Source of the DNA: Pomphorhynchus laevis
Lineage: Eukaryota > Acanthocephala > Palaeacanthocephala > Echinorhynchida > Pomphorhynchidae
Length of the DNA stretch: 64,000 nucleotides
Direction: 5' to 3'
Assembly (NCBI GenBank): GCA_012934845.2
Contig: WNNJ02001920.1
Coordinates: 1 to 64,000, forward strand
The notes below the pieces were generated by a model. It made no database searches. It had not been told where the DNA came from and worked only from the letters and a program-made list of their open reading frames with translations. Shown piece after piece: positions 35,060 to 46,464 of the stretch. The position numbers were made by a program, and so were the translations under genes. How positions within the stretch are numbered: the stretch's first letter is position 1; every line of letters starts with the position of its first letter.

Positions 35060-35884
35060 ATGAGACGAAACATTAAATTAATTTTTAAAATATTAATAAC
35101 GTACCAACAACAGTCAAAAACAACAAATGTTTTAATTCAAAATATTTTAGATTTTGAGACTTACTGATCTCTACATTCTGATGGTTCGAACATTTTGATT
35201 TTAAAAATACGATGCAGTGAAAATATGTAGTTATATGAATAATTTATAAATTATCTGTATAAGTAAGAAAAATGCTGACCCGGATGTAGTTTATGACATA
35301 CTGCTATTATTCTGCGAAATTACAAGGTTTTATTAGGTACAAAAAATACGGGATGATCTATTTTTTAACTTTGTTGTATAAATTGCAAAATACGTAGACT
35401 CATTGACTGATTTAATATGTTTTCTAATCTTTTGTAACTGTAACTGTAATCTTTTGTATGTTTTCTAATCTTTTGTTTGATATTTCCAATTGATTATGAT
35501 ATTCCGAAATTGTAGATATTGTTGTTGAGCTTTTTTTCTCTTTCCTGTCAATTGAAATAAAGCATTTTTATTTATTCCTAAGCTTTCGTCATTTCACGGC
35601 TTTTTCAGTAATAATTTCTAATTTATAAAATATATTAACCAGTAATATATGAAATACACCATTTATTGTGTTGTCGATCAGCACAACAAAGTTAAGGAAA
35701 GTTGTAAATGATTTACGTTTTTTATAGACAGCGTATACAGTTATTCAACGATCGTAGTAAGATTCATTCAAGCTTTGTCTATAAAGTGGCCGTTCACAAT
35801 AAAAAAAATTAAATTTGACATGCTATTTGAATTATATAAACTAATGATGTAAATTACAAAGAGTAAATAAATAATAAATAGCAA
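35060..35884. other. AT-rich sequence with an old Naiad terminus
   Basis: Near 35392-35412 the Naiad terminal motif appears in + orientation (TACGTAGACTCATTGACTG), marking an old + strand copy end. A short open stretch (NADPDVVYDILLLFCEIT) at about 35275-35330 could be exon debris but lacks convincing splice sites. Nothing else is identifiable. Confidence 0.4.
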
Positions 35885-36106
35885 TTAAATCAGCTAACTG
35901 AGTCTACGTATTTAATATAATTATAAAATAAACAAAACATAATAATGCTAAATCAAAATTTAATAATTAAATAATAAAATTAATAATTGTTTTTAGATTT
36001 TCTATAATTTAAATCAAGTTAAAAAAATGAAATTTAAAATAAACGTCATTTTTATGAATTGACTAATAAATAACAGACGTTGTATCAGAATAAGAATTAG
36101 AGGTCA

Positions 36107-36203
36107 TCAGGAGGAACTGCTATGCTATCAGGTTTCGGCCCCTAACTCCTCTACCCAACATAGCAGCGGGGCCAAATACATGCTAATGATGTATTTCCTC
36201 TGA
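36107..36203 (-). ncRNA. Conserved Naiad 3' pseudoknot module
   Basis: Four helices can form. CTGCTATG (36117-36124) pairs with CATAGCAG (36159-36166). GGCCCC (36137-36142) pairs with GGGGCC (36168-36173), and since the two pairings interleave they make an H-type pseudoknot. AAATACAT/ATGTATTT (36174-36181, 36189-36196) is a hairpin with loop GCTAATG. TCAGGAGGAA with TTCCTCTGA (36107-36116, 36195-36203) closes the module with one bulge. The RNA sense is the - strand (element sense), where the order is hairpin, GGCCCC, CTGCTATG, GGGGCC, CATAGCAG, then CTGATGA. Identical modules: 8664-8760 and 50743-50840; variants at 51227-51325, 33095, 46470. It may be a ribozyme, RT recognition or template-end signal; function unknown. 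Confidence 0.6.
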
Positions 36204-36240
36204 AATAACTATCTAGTATCTTATTCTAATACAAAGTATA

Positions 36241-38516
36241 TTATTTATTATCCATCAATAAAAATTTGCCACTTAAGAGTTTAAATTTATTCTTTATATT
36301 ATTGTGTTGATTTATATATTTTACTATTTTCTGCTTGATGTTATTTTTATAGTAACCTAGTTTAAAATATGTATCTATTAAATTATTTAAATGATTTTGA
36401 AGAAAGCCAATATCATTACATATTGTTGCAATTCTTAAAATTTCATTATTTAATGTATTATATTTTATATTATATGGTATGCATGAATGCTCATGCAAAA
36501 ATATGTTTCTTGTAAATTTAAATATGTCATCTTTAAGATATAAATTAATAGTAGTTTTAGTTAATGTTAATTTAATGTTAATATCTAGATATACACCTTC
36601 TTTATCATTAATATTGGTTTTATTAAGAATAAGGCCCTCTGGATAAATGTGCTCACTAATTGAATAAAAATTATTAGAATTAAATACACATATATTATCA
36701 ATGCATCGAAACATATTTCATATATTTATATTGTTTATATTTAGTTTTTACACAGTTATGAACAAATTCATATTCTATAAAGCTTAAAAACAAGTCAGCT
36801 ATAATTGGGCTACTATTACCACCCATTGGAACACCTTTTACTTGTCTAAATATAGATGTCCCTACTTTTAAATAATTTTGATTTATCAAAATATTTAAGG
36901 ATTCTATTAATTCAATTTTATCCATATATTTATATTTATTTGATGGTTTAATTTTTGTTAGATAGGCGTTATAATTATTATAACATATATATGTATATCT
37001 TTTTCCGAATATAAGGTTAATTAATTTTACTAACGCTTCTTTAATATCTACTAAATCTAGATTTGTATAAAGCGTACTAAAATCGTATGTATTTATATTT
37101 TGAAAATTTATTCCTTTTGTCTGTTCTAAAAATTCTTTTGTAGAATTAATACTGAAATAGTGTTTTATACCAGTATTAATTTCGATTACCTTGCAATATT
37201 TTTTAAAATGTGCTTTAATTACTTTAAGTATTTTCATTCATATAGACAGAAAGTGGTTTTAATGTACATTTAAACGCACTACATATGAACCTAGGTTTTA
37301 TTGGATTTTTATGTAATTTTGGATTCCAATATAATATAGGTATAGTTTTATTATCTAATTCAACCTTTATACCCTTTTTATCCATTATAGAACAGTGACT
37401 TGTAATAATTGTTTCTAAACTCAACTCACTACGTTCATATGTTGGATTTACATTTAAATCATTAGAATTAACCTCTTTCATTAGTATATCATAATAAAGC
37501 TTTTTGCATATGAAGACAAAGTTATTACTAGCTTTATCAATAGTTGTTATTATATAGTTATCCTTTAATTTAGTAAGTTCTTTATACATATCATTATTAA
37601 TTTTATCTTTGCTTTTGTAATTGTTTGTTATTTTCATTTTATTTTTAATTTTATCAAATATATAATCTTTCCACATTTTTATCTTAGATATATTTGAGCT
37701 TTTACGATTAGTCAGCTTACTAAAGTAATCATTTAAGTTGTTATATAACAAATTGTAAATTTTATTTTTGTCGTTGTTATTGTTTAATCTATTGTTATAC
37801 CCTTTTGATAACAGCTTTCTTAATTCACAATTTTCAATTAATTCTAGATCATGATTACATATATGTTCATTTATTTTATCAAAACTAAGACTTTTACAAT
37901 TGCATTCTGTTTCCATTATGTTTCTAATATTATCGTTACATATTGATTTTAATTCTTTATTATAATTACAAATTTTTCGTCTTAATAGTGGTAAAAGTTT
38001 ATACCTTATTTTAGGAATATATTTACTTAAATCTGACCCTATTATTTCTTTACTTTTTGAATTATTTAAAAGTCCGGCTATATTTATGTTATCTATACAT
38101 TTATTAATGAAGTTTATGGTTAATGTATATTTTCTATTGTTATTAATTATTATTTCTATTGTTATTGTACGATTATAGTATTTTGTATTACAATAAATGT
38201 TTATTATACAACTTAGCCTATCATAGTCGTTAATTAATTTTTGATTTATTGAACATATGATATCTTTAGAAAAACCTCGTATATTAGCATAAAGATCGTT
38301 TAGCTTATTATCTCTCAAAAGTTATTTTAATATTTCTAATTGTTCATTTATATACATATCTTTTTTAATATTTTTAACTCTATTTTTCCTATTCCTTTTA
38401 TCACCATGACTTCTTGGTTTACGTTTAACCGGATTATTATAATATAGTTGTTTATTATGTATTATACTACTTCTGTCAATTCCTTGTACCACGTCATTCA
38501 ATCCTAATGGGCACAT
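36241..38516 (-). pseudogene. Naiad linker and reverse transcriptase
   Basis: From 38516: GLNDVVQGIDRSS, basic RKPRSHGDKRNRKNRVKNIK, then TAA, then about 360 open codons (38318-37224) with ETECNCKSLSF (CxC motif, codons at 37896-37904), IITTIDKASNNFVFICKK, ILYWNPKLHKNPIKPRFICS (PLE RT motif 2). After a frame change: INTYDFSTLYTNLDLVDIK (motif A) and QVKGVPMGGNSSPIIADLFL (motif B). A second change leads to motif C, which reads CIDN at 36694-36705 instead of YIDD, so the second catalytic Asp is replaced. The ORF ends with KYINQHNNIKNKFKLLSGK and TAA. Confidence 0.85.
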
Positions 38517-38528
38517 GGAATTAAGCGT

Positions 38529-38895
38529 TTAAATCCAAAAATCTTCTTTTTCTAATAGTTTTTGATTTAATATTGATATGTTTTCTTCGATAATATGTTC
38601 TAAAATAAATAATTTACAGTTTTTAATATCATGTCCTATTAATCTCATATGTTTATGAAATATAGTTTGACTATTATGCTGTATATTATATATGTGTTGC
38701 CTAAATCTAGTTTTTAACATTTGATATGTTTTTCCTATATATTGCAATCCACATGTACATTGTATAAGATACACTACACCTGCGGTATTGCAGTTACAAT
38801 TATTATTAATATTTAATGAAAAACATTTGTTTGTCGTATTACTTACGATACAATTATTATTTATAACATCACAAACTATACAATTTTTCTGTTAC
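38529..38895 (-). pseudogene. Naiad GIY-YIG endonuclease domain
   Basis: The open frame begins after a TAA near 38897 and encodes a Cys-rich lead (NCIVCDVINNNCIV, TNKCFSLN, CNCN), then AGVVYLIQCTCGLQYIGKTY (VVY and YIG stand for the GIY and YIG strands), TRFRQHIYNIQHN (catalytic Arg region) and FHKHMRLIGHD, then EHIIEENISILNQKLLEKE. Cys pairs plus His-x-His recall the CCHH zinc motif general to PLE endonucleases. The domain would nick target DNA to prime reverse transcription. The frame ends at a TAA where array copies have AAA (WIKTLNS), so this is a recent nonsense change. Confidence 0.85.
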
Positions 38896-38899
38896 ATTT

Positions 38900-39970
38900 A
38901 AAAGATCTAAAATTGAAATCATTAGTACTTACGTATTTTTCCAATATTGTTGAGAACATGTAACTTTTAAGTCATAATTTTTAACGTTGCTTTTTCGGAG
39001 TCGCCACCTAGTTTAGTTGACTCAGAATAAATTAACAACGGGCCATCCAGCAGCATCTGACAGGGGGCTGCCCTGCTTAAGGCGGTTGCAGGCTGGAACA
39101 AGATCTATAAAGATCTACCACCTTCACTCCACGCGCTACGCTAATTGGCTATTGGCCATTACCTGGTCTCTTAAACGTGATCACGTGAAGCAGTTTACAT
39201 TTTAAAGTGTAAACACCTTGGGATGCAAACTTCTCCCTTTATTTAGTCTTATGGACTAAATAAAGGCATCAAAAATAAATTTACAAAATATTGTTATTTC
39301 GTCGCCTGTTGATTGGCAGTATCATCCGATATCCTATTGAACTATAAATGAAACTTTCGTAAATTTATATTAGTCGGTAGATTAGCCATCAAACTACCGA
39401 TTAATCTTATCAAACAATCTAAGATTAAAATCTAAAAAGATTAAAATGTTGTATTGTAAGCAATAAGTAAACGAACAAGATAAATAAATTTCTCGTATAT
39501 ATCCATTTCTCAAGCATATGCCCATATAAACCGTTACCTTCTTGATTTTAGATAACTAGCATTTATTATATGATCAGTAGTAGATCACAAATAATAGATG
39601 AATTAATCCTCTACCGAGCTATAACCGGGTGAAAGCTTTAAAGTGAAAAAGATCATTCAAGTTATTTAATTCTTTTGTATAAATTGTTTTCCATAAATCG
39701 CAAGTTCTTGAACAGCTTTATTATCAATTAAAGTAATCGTAATGTATATTAATGATCGAAATAAAACCATCATCAAGGTTTGCTCATAAATCGTATGCAT
39801 CTCAGTTAAATGGACCGTTTCATAAGCGCATTAACCATATCATTACATTTAGCGCTTGCGATCATTTCAATTATTCTAATTTGAATGTTCAATACAATTA
39901 TGTAATTATATAATTATGTTAATTTAATTATTCTATTTTTTGATAATATATTTGATAATTCAATCATTGT
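38900..39970. other. Intergenic sequence with one strong hairpin
   Basis: Nothing coding is recognised; a 62-codon + stretch at 39017-39205 has no family. A perfect 13-bp inverted repeat, CCTTTATTTAGTC with its complement, lies at 39236-39248/39254-39266. An AATAAA lies within its right arm. Confidence 0.5.
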
Positions 39971-39979
39971 AATTAATCA

Positions 39980-40720
39980 AACACGATGGATGGGGACTAT
40001 TATGATGCATGTCATAAAAAGCTTGTCGACAAAGCAACTATTCTAGAATTTCGTGCTCGTCTCATTGCTACCGCTTCAAAATTGTGTCTAGGGATTTTCA
40101 TCGAAGTATTACCGATAGCTTCCGTTGGCACCCGGCTTGATGACCAATCAGTGTCCACCGCAGTTGCACTCAGACTTGGCGTTTAATGTGCTCAACTACA
40201 TCAATGTATATGGGGAGAAGCGGTCCGAAAAAACAGCGCCCATGCGCTAGACTGCAACAAAACAAAAGGCAGAAACGTACGCCATTCAGCGGTCAATGAA
40301 ATTGTGAGAATGGCCCTCGCCTTCGAAGGAATTTCATCAAGACTGAAACCTATCAGTTTGACTAGAGACGACGGCAAGCGAACCAACGGGGCTTCGTTAC
40401 TGCCGTAAAAGGCAGGGTGAGTTCTTGTTTGGGACTTTACATGCCCAAACACTCTCGCAGCTAGTCACATAGCGGGCAGTACATTCTGCAAGTTCCGTTG
40501 CTGACCATGCTGAACTTGTGAAGAGTACCAAATATAGCGGCTTATATGAGCGGCAGTACCAGTTTGTTTCGATCACCATGGAAACGGTGTAGTTGGCACC
40601 AGCGCAGCGGCTTCTGTGCAGCTTATGAGAAAAAATAGTTCGGTCTACTGGAGATAAACGGGCAATAAGTTTCCTCATGCTGCGAATTAGCGCAACGGTG
40701 CAACGAGTAAACGCGACTTG
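39980..40720 (+). mobile_element. LINE ORF2 C-terminal fragment
   Basis: The + strand reads SVGTRLDDQSVSTAVALRLGV, then HALDCNKTKGRNVRHSAVNEI, LTRDDGKRTNGASLLP and a WDFTCPNTLAASHI block near 40430. This follows the pattern GTxLDDxxxRxAVGLRLG ... HGLSCxxSxGRHxRHxxVN ... DGKRPDGxTLxPW ... WDxTC found at the end of many invertebrate LINE ORFs, where the D...WDxT part resembles a PD-(D/E)xK nuclease. It is 5' truncated and without RT. Different subfamily from the fragment at 21.1 kb, closer to that at 60.3-61.0 kb. Confidence 0.65.
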
Positions 40721-40739
40721 TTTTGCGGAGTCGGCATGA

Positions 40740-41225
40740 TAACCATCACTACATTTCTAATGAACTGCATTTATTTTATTCCTTATTTTAATTCACTCAA
40801 TAACCTACTATTTATCTAATTATGTAATTATATAATTCTATTACTTTTTAGCCGAAAAAATTATTTTTTTCGGCTAAAATTAAAATTAAATATTTTCGTA
40901 AAATTAAAATTCTATTATTTTTTTAGCCGAAAGCAATGACACTAAAGCTATTATAGAAGAATTCAGTGTAATGTTTTTACACATGTAACTGAATAATTGT
41001 AGAAAACTTAAGGCGATAAAATTAATTTATTAAATTTATTAAAAAAATTTCAAGCGAAAAAAAATTAATTTATCCTTACAGTATGTCTTCCTATCAAACC
41101 TTCTAATCTACATCAGGATCAGGTCCCGCAAGCAGATATTAGCACGACACATTCGATTGAGCCGCGCTGAGGTTGCAATCGCAGCGCACGATGGTCGGTA
41201 GTCTGGACATAAAGTGTTAAGGAAT
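40740..41225. other. AT-rich spacer with palindrome
   Basis: An imperfect inverted repeat TTTTAGCCGAAAAAA / TTTTTTTCGGCTAAAA lies at about 40847-40880, and TTTAGCCGAAAG recurs at 40921-40932. No gene seen. Confidence 0.5.
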
Positions 41226-41229
41226 CTTA

Positions 41230-42000
41230 GTATTTCTCATAATGAATTCCTTTAGAAAAGAGGAATATTCTCAAGTTGGCTTAGACGTTTAAAGGCGCAT
41301 CTGAACTCTCTAACTTACAGAAGCTGGGCCCTGTTCAGAGGCAATCATGCTCTTATCAAAACACTATTGAATATATTCAAGTCGAATCCAGAGGTCCGTT
41401 TCACCGAGATGGTAAAACATAGATATCTTACACGATGTGGGAAAGAAGAAATGGGTTGATTTGCCATAATGGAAGAGAAGGTTGAGATTGCCAATCTCTT
41501 TAAAATATTTTTTTTGCAAAGTTGGCATTAAAGACATACGTTTTTGATTGATTAAGAAGGAGGTTGGAAAGGGGTAACTTATCTTTTAATCTTAAAAAAA
41601 TTGGCTGATTTTAGATAGAACTAGGACTTTCTTACATCTGCGTTGCGTAAACAATGCGGTGGTATCATCAACATGTTCCACCAGATGTAGATCGAAAATT
41701 AAAGGTTGAATAAGAATGATGGAGACTGCTAATTATAAAATTGTCCAGAGAGGAGCCTTGAGGTATATCAGTAATTTGGTTGAAGTGACGCCCAACATGG
41801 TCTTCTTTATAGTAGAAGCGTTTGGTATACAACGGTATTTCCACCCTACTAACAATTCTCGTAGGCATCCAAAGTATCTGAGAGTAGAATTAACTATGTA
41901 TATGGAAATGAGTCGAATGCAGCTTAAATGTCGAGTAAAACAACCAAAGATAATTGATGACTGTTTGTCTACTAATATACACATGAAAACTTTGTGGGAT
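41230..42000 (-). mobile_element. Jockey/I-like LINE, RT fragment
   Basis: On the - strand: PTRIVSRVEIPLYTKRFYY, DIPQGSSLDNFIISSLHH and RLKDKLPLSNLLLNQSK, parallel to LPARIVNRVEILLYTKLFYY and LRLKDQFPISNLILNSEK of the + copy at 43.6-44.5 kb. The upstream part (41700-42000) holds decayed RT palm. It faces the + copy that starts about 100 bp away, so the two form an inverted pair. Confidence 0.65.
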
Positions 42001-42209
42001 CGAATATGGGCCTTGAATTTATTTATCCAACAAGATGCTACAAACAAGTTTATATCAAAAGCCGACATTGTGCCCAACATTTTCACATCCTAAAAACTAT
42101 CATTACCGGCAATGTTCGCGGTAATACAAATTCCCAAGCAAATACTTGCTTAAAACAGCAAGATAGTCTTATTGCAGACAAGGTAATTGGTTTGTTGTCC
42201 ACTGGATCT

Positions 42210-44880
42210 ATCGTTGAGCAGGGGAACTTATCCCTGTGCTTGACCGTAATAAGTTGAACCACTTCAATAAAAACCATTCAAGTCGTGGTAAAATCTTATA
42301 CAAGCCTATCCAAGCAACCTTGAAAATCAACAACATTCCGTCATACATGTCCAATGAAGACATTCTAGCACTTGAACAATATTTAAGATTAGAAATAGCA
42401 GATTTATTACAGGGAAGAGAGGATTGTCAATTCACGTAGCATTTTGTTCTGTCTCGGTTGACGTCGCGGAATGTCTAGCTCTCTCCAAATGTAACCCTTT
42501 CCTGAGACATAATCCGGCATTTACTCTGGTTGAAACTGATTATATGACCTATCCAAATTGTAATGTCTGCCACAGATTGGGATATTAGAGTTCTGGATAC
42601 CCTCTTCCCCGCTCTTGCGGGATATGTGGCTCTCTGGATGACTATTCAGAAAAATGCGATAGATCCCCGCACTATTATCACTGCGGGGGAGATAAGATGA
42701 CCAATTTGATAAAAAAAATCTCACTGAAAGATTTATGAGGTTCAAAGTCCACCTACATCAGTTGCTAAATCTAAAAAATCCCCGAGATAAAAAAGTAAAG
42801 GATTGCTTAGTCGTCGCAAACCTTAGCCTCTTTAAAACTGGCAAAGATAGGAAAAGATTAGAGCCTTGCGTTGGGAAATGAAGATATTGCCCGTGGAAAA
42901 ATGACTCCACCTGACAAGGCTGGAAGCGGAAAGGTCAACCTTTCCGTTTCTGGTTTTGACTAGGTGGAGAGCGTCCCACTCCGGTTTTCACAATGGGAAG
43001 TACTCAAGAGCTTTTTCATTGGATATCCTTCAGTGCAATTCGGGAGGTGCTTTTGCCCTTAGGCATCTATCTGGTAGAGATGCAGATGCTATAGTCTTTA
43101 AAGAGACGCGGATAGACCGCGTCTCCTGAAGGAGACGTTAGCTATCTAACTCTTCCCCAGGATAGGGAATGAGAGTTTGACCGAATTTAATTTTTACCAC
43201 TTTTCGACAGCTACTGTGATCCTTTCTACTACCTTTAAAGGTCGCATTTATAATACCACTCCAACAAAACTCAAGGTCCAAGTGAAAATGCTGCACATTT
43301 CTAATCTATCTGCTTCCTTCAGGCAGATTCTCTCGAATGAATACTGGAGTTCTAGGCTTCAACTGAGTAGGGACAATACAAGATATTAAATAAGGAGAAG
43401 TTTGTCTACAATCGGGATAAGGCATCTGGTTGGATTGGTGGCGTATGCCTTGATAGAATTTTGTTGGAGTCACAAGCACTACATAATTACAGAGCCACGT
43501 TTTCTCCCCATCCAATCCCTACTTGTGGTGACTTCACGAGCAGGGACTTATCTGTTACGGATATCATTAACTCTTGTGCCCACTTCCGAGCACCTTAAAA
43601 TCCTCCACTCAACTCTCTTCTAGAGTTTGTCAGCTTTTAGAAGCCGATCGAAGAAGAGAATTGGCCATCACAATGCTTTCAGACTCATCATCTGATGTAG
43701 CCGGCATCAACTGTATGCGACGTATTTTTTTATTAAAAAAATCGTTTTTATTTTTAAAAGACATGCGGACCATTTTGATTCAAAATATTTTCATCTTTAT
43801 CTACGAAAAAGAGCTTGCGCTTAGAATCCGCGATCATTTAAGTATGCATAACTTAATTCCACCGAGTTTTCATTGGTTTGTCGAAGGTCGCTCGGTTTAT
43901 TCAGCAATAGGTGAAATGCACCAGTTTTGTCAGGATAACAATTATCAGCTTGCTGTGAATATTTTCTTGACTTTTATGCTGCATTTGATCGCATTTAAAT
44001 TCCCTTCGTTATCTCCTCTCAAGTCCCTCGGGCTGCCTGCGAGAATTGTTAACAGAGTGGAGATACTGCTGTACACCAAGCTGTTCTACTATGAGGACGA
44101 CACTGATGCACGTCAGTTCTACCCTACTACAGATGGCCTCACGGTTTCCCACTTTTTCGTATCTTATATCTTGCTAGCTCCATTGTTCTATACAAGGCAT
44201 TTAAACGTGATCATCATCTTTTGGTTTATGCTGATGATACCACAGAGCTGTTTGCTGTATGCAGGTGCAATGATGTAGTCCCGAACATCAGCCGTTTCTT
44301 TTTAAGATTAAAAGATCAGTTTCCCATATCCAATCTTATTTTAAACTCCGAGAAATCGCAGGTGGTCGTCTTTCTTGGCGCCCCTGCCACCAATACGAAA
44401 CTTAAGAGATTAGCATTATCTGCACTCTTCCCTATTTTGCAGCCTCAACTACTTCCCATCTTCAGGAGTCATGTAAAATATCTGGGTTCACCATTACGGT
44501 GAATTGATCGGCGAAAACTGACCTGAATAGACTTAAACGTATCCTAAAGAGAGCTAAGTGGGCCACTAAACGGGCCAACATTTGTCATTGAATGGGAAAA
44601 CCCTAGTACGCCTTTGGGGTATTCGGGCTATCTTGGGATTAGTCTTCTTTTCTAGAGTACGTTCCCCCCAGAGCGAAGACTAAGGTTTCTCTAGCTCCTC
44701 ATCTCGAGATTACTGATCATAATCTGCCTCAACTAAACTTATAGGGGGTGAGAGACCCCGAATGGTTCAGTCGAAAGGCGGAGCGCTGGGGCGGCCGGGT
44801 GGCTCTGTTCTCTCTTAACCTGAGGTCTGAAGATGTTGAAGAAGTTTTAATAAGTTGTGTTTGACAAATAGCAAAGATGA
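42210..44880 (+). mobile_element. Jockey/I-like LINE, ORF1 end to 3' tail
   Basis: Same family as 28.3-32.1 kb. ORF1 zinc knuckles near 42540-42690 (YPNCNVCHRLGY, SCGICGSLDDYSEKC). Endonuclease start at about 43020 (DILQCNSGGAFALRHLSG, DADAIVFKETRIDRVS), decayed middle. RT at 43640-44480: DVAGINCMRRIFLLKK, YEKELALRIRDHLSMHNLIP, EMHQFCQDNNYQLAVNIF, VYADDTTELF (YADD box kept), LPISNLILNSEKSQV-like. The tail (44500-44880) includes PEWFSRKAERWGGRVALF. Several frame changes. It retains RT motifs better than the - strand sister copy. Confidence 0.75.
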
Positions 44881-45089
44881 CAATTTATCCTAGATCTAGA
44901 TTTTGTCTTTTCTTTGTCTAACATTGTATTTTTTTAATAAAATCTTTATTTATTTATGGGTTAACATACTACACTTATCGGTATGTTCAAGCATACATTT
45001 TGTATAATACACAGGAAATAATAAAGGTTTAACAGAACAGTCAATAGTCAAAACAACCAAAATGTTTCGTACTCAACCGTTGTAGGCTT

Positions 45090-45480
45090 CTTGATACATC
45101 TTCTTCTTTACGGCCTCAAGTCCAGGGGAATCTGAGTCCACCAACCGATCGAACACGCCGCCTTACGACTGAACCACCCGTGGACTTTCACCCACGAAGT
45201 ATCCAATCGAGACGGACTATGCTAGGTAAACGAGAGACGAGGAGCTTAAGAGACCTTAGCCTTTGCTCTGGGTGACGTCCTCTCGAAAAGAAGACTAATC
45301 CCTAGATAGCTCAAGTGCCTTAGAGGCGCACCTGGGTTTTCCCTTTCAATGACAGATGTTAAGCCCGTTTCAGGGCCCACCTAGCTTTCTTCAGGATACT
45401 TGTGAATCTATCCAGGTCAGCTTTCGCCGACAAGTTCACCGTAACGGTGATCTTTGATTTAAGTTATTCTTGAAACTTCA
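45090..45480 (-). mobile_element. Jockey/I-like LINE, 3' tail
   Basis: Matches the last ~390 bp of the family: the C-terminal block reads, in broken frames, RLPSIVRLDWILRG and the CACCGTAACGGTGA segment (45435) seen also at 28680 and 44495. GGCCTCAAGTCCAG marks the end near 45110, as GGCCTCAGTTCCAAC does at 28345 and GGCCTCAGGTCCAG at 63951. Confidence 0.7.
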
Positions 45481-45599
45481 CTTGAAATAAAATTTTACAA
45501 TTGCAGATTGACGTCTGCACTAAAAACTGAGGAAAGCAGAAATTTTTAAATAAATTTTATACTTCAAATTCTCCACTTTCTGGTTATAAATGTTTTATT

Positions 45600-46250
45600 T
45601 TCATCTAAATTTACGAGTCCTAAAAATGGACCCCAAAAGACAGTTGTATAGGCGATCTAATTGTATATATTTAGTTTCCATATGACTACAAAGACGTGCA
45701 CGATAAATAATGGTGGTGCACGGATGAGCTGAGTAAACAACGGTCCAGGATTTCTTACGAAATACGGCATTTATTGAAAATGGTGTTGCTTGATAGACTG
45801 GACTTCGATTCACGACTTTCAGTCACCATCTCACTTCTAGACGATCACTTTAGCATCGAAATGATAAGTACCCGGCAACACTCATCAGTAGAATGAAGTA
45901 CTCACTGGTCGTTTCGGTTGTCTGTGTGACATTGTGAATAAAGGCTATCCCGACACTTTGCTTAATTGTCTGAGGCTTACGCTCTTTAACAGGTCAACAG
46001 CAACTACTGAACAAGTGATACAACTAATTATTAAACGTTTCGTTGCTTTCGTACGCCTTCTTTAGCAATAATATAACAACACAGTAAGCATTAATAGTTA
46101 GTACAAAATGCATAAACGCATACGTTGAAAGATGTTGTCGGCTTTTAGGTTCGTCTTTATATCTGAGTGCAATCGTTGAAAACCTTTTTGCTCTACTCTT
46201 TGGAGTAAACAATACTTTTGCTTCACTCTTTGACAATTTTGCCACTAATT
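45600..46250. repeat. Dispersed unclassified repeat, copy A
   Basis: Shares a ~230-bp block with 55180-55540: GATTCACGACTTTCAGTCAC, ACTTCTAGACGA, CCCGGCAACACTCA, AGTAGAATGAAGTA, CACTGGTCGTTTC, GTGAATAAAGGC and GCTTACGCTCTTTA in the same order. No coding sequence is recognisable, and the class cannot be told from this (SINE, terminal repeat or other). - strand open stretches at 45601-45813 and 46024-46245 show no family. Confidence 0.65.
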
Positions 46251-46464
46251 ATCTTTAATTGCATCGTAAATCAACACTAGAATATCGATGAAGCCCTCGA
46301 AAATTAACATAATTTGTGAGACATTTAGAGCATACAATACACAATTGCTCTCTGTAATATATCAAATATGGGTTCACATACTGCATTTGTCATTATCTTG
46401 TGATTTACTGTCGACAATAAAACTTTACTAATGACCTCATTATCAACAACGCCATAAATTTGAG

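Larger units (their letters stand above)
35885..38895 (-). mobile_element. Naiad-clade Penelope-like element, nearly complete
   Basis: Read on the - strand: GIY-YIG endonuclease (38895-38529), basic linker (38516-38330), CxC region (near 37900), RT (37800-36241), conserved 3' module (36203-36107) and terminal motif near 35888. The endonuclease lies before the RT, the reverse of canonical Penelope elements and the defining order of the published Naiad/Chlamys group; animal Naiads also carry a CxC linker motif, which is present here. Two in-frame TAA codons and at least two frame changes disable the copy. Stops are TAA, so there is no sign of selenocysteine coding. The 5' end of the ORF, including a start codon, is not recognisable beyond 38895. 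Confidence 0.88.

Noticed and set aside
36107-36203. Canonical hammerhead ribozyme in the Naiad 3' module
   Set aside because: CTGATGA and GAAAC are both present in element sense, but GAAA precedes CTGATGA and the bases flanking the two boxes cannot form stem II.
36241-38895. Selenocysteine (in-frame TGA) coding in the Naiad ORF
   Set aside because: The interruptions I could place are TAA, and array copies show sense codons there; these are ordinary nonsense changes.
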